Notes under the pieces: generated by a model
Told to the model about the DNA's origin: nothing
Database searches by the model: none
What the model saw: the letters and a program-made list of their open reading frames with translations, nothing else
Assembly (NCBI GenBank): GCA_031276195.1
Contig: JAISNN010000032.1
Coordinates: forward strand, 1-64,000
Direction: 5' to 3'
DNA length: 64,000 bases
Source: Clostridiales bacterium
Lineage (GTDB): Bacteria > Bacillota > Clostridia > Christensenellales > JAISNN01
Position numbers and translations under genes: made by a program
Shown here: positions 56,982 through 64,000 of the stretch, one piece after another
How the letters are laid out: each line of letters begins with the position of its first letter
How positions within the stretch are numbered: the stretch's first letter is position 1

Positions 56982-57161
56982 AACAACGATTTACACGATA
57001 CCCGAAACGGACAAGGGACGGTTTTGCCGCTAAACCGCTCAGCAAAAACCGCCCCAAAATAGACCGAAATCGGGTCTTAAAAATGACAAATCACACCGTC
57101 AAACGACAGTGCTAAAAAAATTGTTATTTTGTTAAAGGAAAAAATGAAAATCAAACTACCG

Positions 57162-58364
57162 TCAGCAATTGAGTTCGGTCATCGTATCGTATACGGGAAT
57201 GTCCTCGTCCTCAAAAACATCGTCCCACAAAATAAATTTAACGCAAAAATCAAATATCCGCATAGCGATATCGTCGGAACTTAATTCCGTTTCGATCTCG
57301 GTAGGCAAAGAAAAAGAATAAAACAACCGCTCGTCGGTCTTGCCCATATATTTCCATATATATTCCATAGCGGGACGGTAAGCGGAACGGGAACGACCGT
57401 TTATCGGAGCAAAATCGTTCCGTCCGAAAGTATCGTAAAAAAAACTGTTTCGATTCCGCGTTTCCATACGGCGGCTTTCCGGATTATACTCCCTCGTCTC
57501 GCGTATTACGCCTATCATTTGCCCTTCGGGAATAAAAAACAAGCCGTGAAAATGTATGCGGTCGGTCTTTTTTCCGCGCTCTTTGACGACGGCATATTTC
57601 CAACCGCGACGCGTATGTAAATTTGACAGACATTTTTTAAGTTTGCGCTCGAAGTCGTAAACGGAACACTTCTTGTCGTCGCAAGTAAAAGTAACGAAAT
57701 GCGTCCAAGGATTGATATACGCCTTACGACGAAAACGCTTCTTGCGTTCGTATAGATTTTTTTCCTTGCGCTCGATACGCTCCGCAATATACGTATCGTA
57801 AAGAGGATTATCTCCGAAGCGGTCAATCAGAGCGGACTTTATATATTCACATCTTGCCGCGCCTTTCAACTTTTTATTAAAACATTCCAAGTACAAAGCG
57901 TCAAAATGAAAATCAATAACGCCGCGTTGCCGCCAAACTTTACACTCGATACGGTACGCAATATATGCGTCGAGAGTAAAACTATGCTTGCCGAGAACGA
58001 CAGAGAGATACCACTCGGAATATTTGGAAATCAGACCGCCGCGGATATGAAGAAATTGCGCGGTTTGAGAAAGACCTTGCTCCATACTCTCCGAATAGAG
58101 CAAAGAAAAATACGGATCAAATTCAAGACGGCGTGAAACTTTATTTTTAATCGGCAAAGCGATACGATGACGAGCGCCGTCCGCATAGACCTTATATTTT
58201 GTCTTGCCGTTATCGCTTTTCTTTTGTTTGCCGGGAAATTCGGATACGGAAAAAACGGGCTTTTCATTAGTCGCGGTAAGCCCGTATTCAACTTGCTTTT
58301 CCAAAGGTAGCGGACAAGACGCGTCCAACGGAATATCCAAAAAATCAAACTGTTTTAAAAACAT
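57162..58364 (-). CDS. HUH-type rolling-circle replication initiator (phage Rep)
   Basis: HFVTFTCD, DRIHFHGLFFIP (HUH), AMEYIWKYMGK (Tyr motif). Start revised from 58487 to ATG 58364 with AAGGTG RBS. Confidence 0.8.
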   Translation of the reverse strand: MFLKQFDFLDIPLDASCPLPLEKQVEYGLTATNEKPVFSVSEFPGKQKKSDNGKTKYKVYADGARHRIALPIKNKVSRRLEFDPYFSLLYSESMEQGLSQTAQFLHIRGGLISKYSEWYLSVVLGKHSFTLDAYIAYRIECKVWRQRGVIDFHFDALYLECFNKKLKGAARCEYIKSALIDRFGDNPLYDTYIAERIERKEKNLYERKKRFRRKAYINPWTHFVTFTCDDKKCSVYDFERKLKKCLSNLHTRRGWKYAVVKERGKKTDRIHFHGLFFIPEGQMIGVIRETREYNPESRRMETRNRNSFFYDTFGRNDFAPINGRSRSAYRPAMEYIWKYMGKTDERLFYSFSLPTEIETELSSDDIAMRIFDFCVKFILWDDVFEDEDIPVYDTMTELNC

Positions 58365-58650
58365 ACAAACACCTTCGTAACACGTTCGCTTGCGGGTGTA
58401 AACGGGCAAGCGGCTGTATTTTTCGCCCGCGAAAAATCTCCGCCGGCAACTTCTTTTCACTCCGTGAAAAGTATGCCCCGTTGACACGCCGCATTTTTTG
58501 CGCTTTTATATCGTCGCCGAAAGCGACAACGGGAAGATAAACTATCAAACAAGCCGCTTTCGGAACGAATATTGTAGCGCAAAAAAACGCTCTCTCGCCG
58601 CGAGGAAATTATCCGGTTTCCTTTTTGCCTCAGCGATCCGAAAAGATAAA

Positions 58651-58664
58651 CGGTAAGCTTACCG
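58651..58664. repeat. 14-bp perfect palindrome CGGTAAGCTTACCG in the Rep upstream gap
   Basis: Direct read. Confidence 0.85.
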
Positions 58665-58909
58665 CTTTACATATCACTATCGCCGCTTTTTGTAAACTCA
58701 AAGAGTTTATCGGAATTTTGCAACAAAAACTCGAAAAAATCTCCGAAACTGCATTTACCGCTATATCCTTGCAAAGCGATAAAAGAACAAAACCGATCGA
58801 ATTTGTTAGTCAAAAGCGAACGACTAACACGAACCGAAAGCAATTTATCACGGTATAAATCAAAAAACATAACTTTTTTTACCTTTTTTAAAATTTTTCG
58901 CAGAAATCG

Positions 58910-59022
58910 TTGACTTTCTACATTTAAAGGCATATAATACTAATACAAAGTAACCGACGGTAACGGACGGCTTACAGTTTTGGATCCCGGCTTTCGCAAG
59001 ATTGCTGGGAGTCTTTTATTTT
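58910..59022 (+). ncRNA. Promoter plus candidate ~78-nt small RNA with terminator (RNA-2)
   Basis: TTGACT 58910-58915, 17 nt, TATAAT 58933-58938; terminator TCCCGGC..GCTGGGA + gTCTTTTATTTT ending about 59022; opposite to the genes here. Confidence 0.6.
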
Positions 59023-59372
59023 GACGAAAATTTACCAATAAAAAACTTATGCCTACGTTTTATTTTCTTTTTATCTATATCTTTTATATCAATAACTTTA
59101 ACATTATTTACCGAAAGGCGATTAACCCCCGACCAGCGGGAAAAATTAGCGTCATAAAAAGGAATAGGATAAACATAACCTTTTCTAATTTTATTAATCC
59201 GATTATTGTTAAACCCGTCTTTGTCCTCCAAAGAAGTAACGACGTTAACGTTACATTTATCGCCGGAAAGTTCGCGGATATAGACATAATGTCCGCCGCT
59301 TTTATTGATACCTAAATCCTTGTTATCGCAATAACCGATTTTACCGACGAGAGATTTTTTTAATTTGCTCAT
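59016..59372 (-). CDS. Small PemK/MazF-like (SH3-barrel-like) protein
   Basis: GKIGYCDNKDLGINKSGGHYVYIRELSGDKCNVNVVTSLED...IRKGYVYPIPFYDANFSRWSGVNRLS; family call is by pattern only. Confidence 0.42.
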   Translation of the reverse strand: MSKLKKSLVGKIGYCDNKDLGINKSGGHYVYIRELSGDKCNVNVVTSLEDKDGFNNNRINKIRKGYVYPIPFYDANFSRWSGVNRLSVNNVKVIDIKDIDKKKIKRRHKFFIGKFSSK

Positions 59373-59377
59373 AATTT

Positions 59378-61528
59378 TTACTCCTTTTCATTGTCGAGAT
59401 ATTTAAATAACTCGTTTACAAAATAACTGTTTTGACCTTTAAGCTCATCGAAACTCGCTTTTTCGGTTTCGTATTCTTTAACGTCCGCGATACCTACGGC
59501 GGAACGAAAAGTTTTTGTAAAAAAATAATCGCTGAAACAATCGGTAGAAAAACGGCGGGAATAAATTTTCTTATTCATAAGATAATAAGTATGCTTCTCA
59601 ACATTACCGTCAAGCGTACCTTGCTCCACTTCAAGAGCGAGTCGACAAAAACCGAAAGTGTTATATATACGCTTGTAATAAGTATTTAATTTACCCGCAA
59701 TACTTTTTAACATATAAATCAAAAGCGAATTATCGCCGCGCAAATAACGCATTTCGCGATAAAAATTCACGAAACGGGAAAAAATTAAATCATACAATAA
59801 TTCCTCCACAAAAAACAAAGGCAAAGCGAGAATCTGATCGGAGCCGCCGCGGATATGAACGATATTACATAACTCTCTCGCGTCCGCTCCCAAACTTTCG
59901 GGACGCTGTTCGTCAAGCAAAACCTTTACGAAAGGAAAAAAATCGACGGTAGAAGAATGTCTGATCATTTTCAAGAAAAAATTAAAACCGTCGTTCTTTT
60001 GGTTCGCGGTAAGATCGGTCTTCTTTAAACCTTGATTCTCGACTTGATTTCCGCGCTCCTTGCCGGCTTCGGTTATAACCAAAGCCCCGAAATCAAAAGA
60101 ATCACGGTTAAAATTATCCTCGATAACTCTGCGCCCTAAACGGATAGCGTCAAAATCAAGAATATGGGAATGACGGCTATACGCTGCCATAAGACGGGAA
60201 TCCCGTCGAAAAAAATCATCGTTCCATAACGGGAAATTACCGACGTCGGAAATTACAACGTCCTCGCGGATTGAATAATTTGAAACTAAAAGCGAACTTT
60301 CAATCACATAAATAAAATACAACAAAGCATATGTTTCCAAAACATCCCAAAGTCCGCTTATTTCAAGCCCGTTGTTATAATACAAACCATACCTCTTAAA
60401 GTCATAACCGAAACAATCCTCCGATTTACCGCTTCTTTCAAAAATTTCACGCCGCCGGGAAACAAAAGTCCGGCAAGTAGCAAGATTATATACCTCGTGA
60501 GCCGCAAAAGCGGAGCGCAAATCTAATTCAAAAATAATCCACGGAAAATAAGGAAATTTAAGATCGTTTTCAAGCAGTAAGGAAAAAGCCTTATCGCGAA
60601 AAATATATGTCTGTGATAAAGCCATATCGGTCATTAGCGTAGTTTTTTTCTTGCCCATCGTACCGACGATCATATTTACAATCGGAAGTGAATTAATAAA
60701 CCCGCGATCGCGAAGTTCATAACGACGAAGAACGGAATAAGCTATTTTACGGCGGAAATAATCGAATAAGAAAACCGCCGATCCGACCCAAAAATACCAC
60801 GGCACAATGCGTAGCGGAATAGCAAGATCAACTATAAATCTATAAATCTGAGAATAAAAGATACCGAAATCAAAACTAACGACAAAATAAAACAAAAAAG
60901 CAAGAATAGATAAAACAACCGTCATCAAATTTAAATTTATAGCCCAAATAAAAAGCCAAAGCTTAAAATATACCGTGTGGTCACGCAAAAAAGAAAAAAA
61001 GCCGGATAAAAAATTGCGAAAGGGAATATATAAAATACGGGATACGCGCTTAACAAATTTAAGCGGAAAAGTATCTCTGTCATAATTGTTATTTTGCTTT
61101 TTAACGGAATTATATATAACAAAAACAAGAAGTATCAACACGGGTAAAAAAAGCGTTACGACGGTCAAAACTCTGTATAGCAAAAGCCCGACAAAAGCGG
61201 CATAAGCCGAAAAATTTGCTTTGGTAAAAAGTAAAGACCAAAGCGCGGAAAATTTTTCAACAAAACCCGAATAGTCGGACGGAAAAGAAACGGTGATATC
61301 GGACGGCGGCAAAATCGACGGCTGCGCTACCGTGGGAGTTACCTCGAAAGGCAAATAAAACAGTTCGCAAAAATAATAACCGAGCGAATTCAAAAAATCC
61401 TTTAAAGCCAAAAAAGAACGCGACAGCGAATCTTGAAAAAAGAAAATCCCGCACAGCACAAAAATCACGGTCAAAAAACCGCAAATAAAATGCCGAAACT
61501 CAAATAATTTTATTTTTTCAAAACCCAC
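59378..61528 (-). CDS. Zot/pI-like inovirus morphogenesis membrane ATPase
   Basis: Multiple TM helices, deviant P-loop VGTMGKKKTTLMTDMA, FGALVITEAGKERG (Walker-B-like), FVKVLLDEQRPESLGADARELCNIVHI (Zot-like sensor region). Confidence 0.65.
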   Translation of the reverse strand: MGFEKIKLFEFRHFICGFLTVIFVLCGIFFFQDSLSRSFLALKDFLNSLGYYFCELFYLPFEVTPTVAQPSILPPSDITVSFPSDYSGFVEKFSALWSLLFTKANFSAYAAFVGLLLYRVLTVVTLFLPVLILLVFVIYNSVKKQNNNYDRDTFPLKFVKRVSRILYIPFRNFLSGFFSFLRDHTVYFKLWLFIWAINLNLMTVVLSILAFLFYFVVSFDFGIFYSQIYRFIVDLAIPLRIVPWYFWVGSAVFLFDYFRRKIAYSVLRRYELRDRGFINSLPIVNMIVGTMGKKKTTLMTDMALSQTYIFRDKAFSLLLENDLKFPYFPWIIFELDLRSAFAAHEVYNLATCRTFVSRRREIFERSGKSEDCFGYDFKRYGLYYNNGLEISGLWDVLETYALLYFIYVIESSLLVSNYSIREDVVISDVGNFPLWNDDFFRRDSRLMAAYSRHSHILDFDAIRLGRRVIEDNFNRDSFDFGALVITEAGKERGNQVENQGLKKTDLTANQKNDGFNFFLKMIRHSSTVDFFPFVKVLLDEQRPESLGADARELCNIVHIRGGSDQILALPLFFVEELLYDLIFSRFVNFYREMRYLRGDNSLLIYMLKSIAGKLNTYYKRIYNTFGFCRLALEVEQGTLDGNVEKHTYYLMNKKIYSRRFSTDCFSDYFFTKTFRSAVGIADVKEYETEKASFDELKGQNSYFVNELFKYLDNEKE

Positions 61529-61549
61529 CGTCGCACTCCTTTTTGCTTC

Positions 61550-61645
61550 TCAAAAAATTTGCTTATACGTAAAAACAACGTAACCGACGAGTACGCAAAA
61601 TATGAGAAATATAACGAGAGCAATAATATTCTTTACTTTTTTCAT
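61550..61645 (-). CDS. 31-aa single-TM small protein (possible coat/minor virion protein)
   Basis: MKKVKNIIALVIFLIFCVLVGYVVFTYKQIF; directly upstream of the ATPase; weak RBS; below the ORF-track length cut-off. Confidence 0.4.
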   Translation of the reverse strand: MKKVKNIIALVIFLIFCVLVGYVVFTYKQIF

Positions 61646-61673
61646 ATTTTTCAATTTTTTTCATCAAAAACTA

Positions 61674-61791
61674 TTGACTTTCAAAACTTTATACAGTATA
61701 ATAAGCAATAGTTAAACGATTCAATCGTTTATTCCCGCCGATATTGGATTGCGGCATTGCCCCGAACGGATTAGTTTCGGGGATTTTTTTT
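61674..61791 (+). ncRNA. Promoter plus candidate ~80-nt small RNA with terminator (RNA-3)
   Basis: TTGACT 61674-61679, 17 nt, TATAAT 61697-61702; stem AAACGAT-tca-ATCGTTT; terminator CCCCGAA..TTCGGGG then T8. Confidence 0.65.
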
Positions 61792-62214
61792 ACCTCGAAA
61801 TATATCCATTTTCTTACGGTTTTCAAGTGAAGGAATAGAACTTTTAAAAACTTTATTTCTAATCTTCTCTACATCTTGACCCGACACATCCATATTAGGA
61901 TGATTTTCACGAAATTTCTTATTTACACGTATCGGCGCGCCCTCGTCATCTTGTATCTCTACATAATGCTTAAAATACGATTGACCCTGCTGATAATTTT
62001 TTAATCGCGTACGGTTTTTACCGTCGCGCGAAGAAAGCGGAACGACAGCAAGATCGTTTCGTTCATTTGCCTCAATCACCACAACAGGACGTTCCTTTAC
62101 AGAACCCGTACACTTTCCGCTAAAATAATTATCATGAGTTATCAATGTTCTGCCTTGCGGTACTCTACCGTTTACGGTTCTATTCTTATTTAATCGTTTC
62201 CTATTTTTACTCAT
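61771..62214 (-). CDS. PemK/MazF-like protein
   Basis: GRVPQGRTLITHDNYFSGKCTGSVKERPVVVIEANERNDLAVVPLSSRDGKNRTRL. Confidence 0.5.
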   Translation of the reverse strand: MSKNRKRLNKNRTVNGRVPQGRTLITHDNYFSGKCTGSVKERPVVVIEANERNDLAVVPLSSRDGKNRTRLKNYQQGQSYFKHYVEIQDDEGAPIRVNKKFRENHPNMDVSGQDVEKIRNKVFKSSIPSLENRKKMDIFRGKKNPRN

Positions 62215-62253
62215 AATCGTTTACTCCTTATCGTTTTTTAACGGTTTTAATAA

Positions 62254-64000
62254 TTACTTTCTCTTTTTGTATTTTCCTTTAATCCCATCCAAATAGATTT
62301 TATTGACGATCTTATTTTTCCTTCGTCCGGACGGCTTTAACAAACCGAGTCCGCCGAATAATACGGACAAAACGGACGGAACAAGGGTTGCCACGGCATA
62401 CAAAATAAGTATTAAAAGAATAATACCTAAAACCCACTTTAAAATTTCCAATAATTCTTGCCACCAATCACCGACGTCAAAAATACCGGTAGGAGGCGTT
62501 AAACCGGGCAACACGTCTATCGGGTCGGAAACGGCGGGTATAACCCGATAAACGCCGTCGCGCGCAAACGTCAAAGAAATTATATCGAAATTAAAAAAGT
62601 CGGTAGTCTGAACCGTATACGCTTGACCGGACCAATGAGAATCTAACGGACGATAAAACTCATGCTTATAAATATCGAGCGGGAAACCGTCATAAGACGT
62701 TTGAGCAAATCTAAAAAGATAAGTATGCTGTCCCGCCGTATAAGCTTGATTTTGTATCACGGAATAATCGTCTTCCGAGATAAAAAGATTATCCCAATAA
62801 TGATCGTTATTAGGAATAAAATTTGTAACATCCTCAATCATCTTAACGTTTGTAAACGTCGTTCCATAATTTTTACCGTCTTGACCGAAAATAATATTCC
62901 AAATATTTTTAATATTTACCGTCCCGCCGACGGAAAGATATGCGTCGTCAACGGTAAAATCATATAAATTATAGCCCCTTGTCCTACCGGTATCTACGGC
63001 GCTATCCCAATAAACGGATCGGATAAACTGTCCGCCGTCAGAAAAAGCCAAATCATTACCGAAACGATCTTTTAAATATGTATTATACTCCTCGGTCCGC
63101 GCAAAATCGGTCTCTAAAAAATTCTTAATATCCGACGGCTTAACGACTAAATCGGAACTATAAAAGTACCAATACAATTTATCCAAATACGGACCGCCGT
63201 TAACGCCGGGAATACCGATAATGTAAGGATTCCAAGCCCACCACCAAGTGGGAATATTAGTTCCGTCAAAAAGATAATTATAATATAAACTCCGCGCATC
63301 ATCGGAAAGATCCTCGGCGGTAGACAATCCCAGACGGCCCGGGATATAATTATTCAGCGCGCCGCTGGACGAAACCACAATAGGCTTAGTTTTATACTCA
63401 TACCACTCCGCACGAATCCCGTACAAGTCTCCGTAAGTGTTAATATAATAATCGGGTACGGAAAAATATACGGAAGTAAGTTGATCCTCGGCATAATCTC
63501 CGCGCTCCGGATTATCGGTGCGCCAATATGTATCCTTAACTTCAAGAGATACCGTTTCCATATCGGTAACGGAACTTATCAGCGTGCTATCGGCGTATCC
63601 GTCGGCTCCATACCCGGACGCAAAGCCCTTAAAAATATAAGAACCGCCTACGGCGTGATCAACGGATTTATTTTTATTAACACCGTTTGCCGCGGCATTA
63701 TCGTAACGAAATTCAATACCGGATATATCATAACGGCGTTCGCAATTATCCAATACCACGCCGGATAAATTCTGATCGCGAACTGATTCGGTAACTCTTT
63801 TTAAAATCGTTTTACCGTTTACGGCAGCATGATCTATAACGCGATATTTATAAAATAAACCGGCATAATCTCCGGAGGAAACCGAACAAAATTTCAATTG
63901 AAATTTTTCATAAGAATCAGGAATGCCGTTGCCGTCGTAAGACGTTGCAATTTCTATTCTGTCGGTCATAGAAGTTTTATTAAAACTAAAACCTTGCGGA
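62254..64000 (-). CDS. Large secreted/membrane-anchored phage-like protein (pIII/adsorption-like), open at right edge
   Basis: C-terminal ELLEILKWVLGIILLILILYAVATLVPSVLSVLFGG + basic tail GRRKNKIVNKIYLDGIKGKYKKRK; frame remains open 5' of M63969 to the window edge (PQGFSFNKTS-M). Confidence 0.55.
   Translation of the reverse strand, partial: PQGFSFNKTSMTDRIEIATSYDGNGIPDSYEKFQLKFCSVSSGDYAGLFYKYRVIDHAAVNGKTILKRVTESVRDQNLSGVVLDNCERRYDISGIEFRYDNAAANGVNKNKSVDHAVGGSYIFKGFASGYGADGYADSTLISSVTDMETVSLEVKDTYWRTDNPERGDYAEDQLTSVYFSVPDYYINTYGDLYGIRAEWYEYKTKPIVVSSSGALNNYIPGRLGLSTAEDLSDDARSLYYNYLFDGTNIPTWWWAWNPYIIGIPGVNGGPYLDKLYWYFYSSDLVVKPSDIKNFLETDFARTEEYNTYLKDRFGNDLAFSDGGQFIRSVYWDSAVDTGRTRGYNLYDFTVDDAYLSVGGTVNIKNIWNIIFGQDGKNYGTTFTNVKMIEDVTNFIPNNDHYWDNLFISEDDYSVIQNQAYTAGQHTYLFRFAQTSYDGFPLDIYKHEFYRPLDSHWSGQAYTVQTTDFFNFDIISLTFARDGVYRVIPAVSDPIDVLPGLTPPTGIFDVGDWWQELLEILKWVLGIILLILILYAVATLVPSVLSVLFGGLGLLKPSGRRKNKIVNKIYLDGIKGKYKKRK

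Larger units (their letters stand above)
56668..64000. mobile_element. Inovirus-like (filamentous phage) integrated element, left part
   Basis: Co-oriented Rep, Zot/pI-like ATPase, small TM protein and large C-terminally anchored protein; no att sites resolved. Confidence 0.6.

Noticed and set aside
58625-58933. Small ORFs 58625..58858 (+) and 58667..58933 (-)
   Set aside because: No RBS or recognisable domain; they overlap the palindrome and promoter of the putative control region.
58931-59022. RNA-2 as a classical type III (ToxI-like) antitoxin
   Set aside because: Type III antitoxin RNAs are tandem repeats upstream and co-directional with the toxin; here the RNA is convergent and has only a short 10-nt near-repeat.

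Overview
The window is a 64 kb chromosomal segment of an uncultured low-GC Clostridia-like bacterium (inferred from gene content; no lineage is proven). About 51.7 kb is housekeeping and accessory metabolism: GH20, a DUF711/ACT pair, a GGGtGRT/NifU-like scaffold pair, tsaB-rimI, ppdK, rpsT, a two-component system, a P-type ATPase, a short alaS, malic enzyme, and rpmG-secE-nusG-rplKAJL. From rplL to the right edge it is accessory: a 5mC-methyltransferase/HNH/Vsr restriction-modification (R-M) island with two incomplete methyltransferases, a DDE transposase, a zinc-ribbon PD-(D/E)XK-like protein with a hairpin leader, and the left part of a filamentous-phage-like (inovirus-like) element (HUH Rep, Zot/pI-like membrane ATPase, pIII-like protein). 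The best candidates for something new are: (1) an AbiD/F-type HEPN gene directly preceded by its own sigma-70 promoter, a ~55-nt hairpin RNA and a U-tract (36.6-37.6 kb), an RNA-toxin architecture; (2) two lone promoter-RNA-terminator units in the phage-like region, each convergent with and ending on the 3' end of a small PemK/MazF-like ORF; (3) a structured 106-nt hairpin leader in front of the zinc-ribbon nuclease; (4) a zinc-ribbon/repeat-linker/ABC-ATPase fusion beside an ATPase-less paralogue with an H1-like tail, followed by two ABC-2 permeases with very large insertions; (5) an edge-truncated collagen-like protein with 13-aa single-Cys repeats that the ORF track missed. Locus-specific tandem duplications occupy many intergenic gaps, and a dispersed GC-rich repeat recurs about 8 times in one orientation. 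Everything was read by eye; no homology search or folding program was run.
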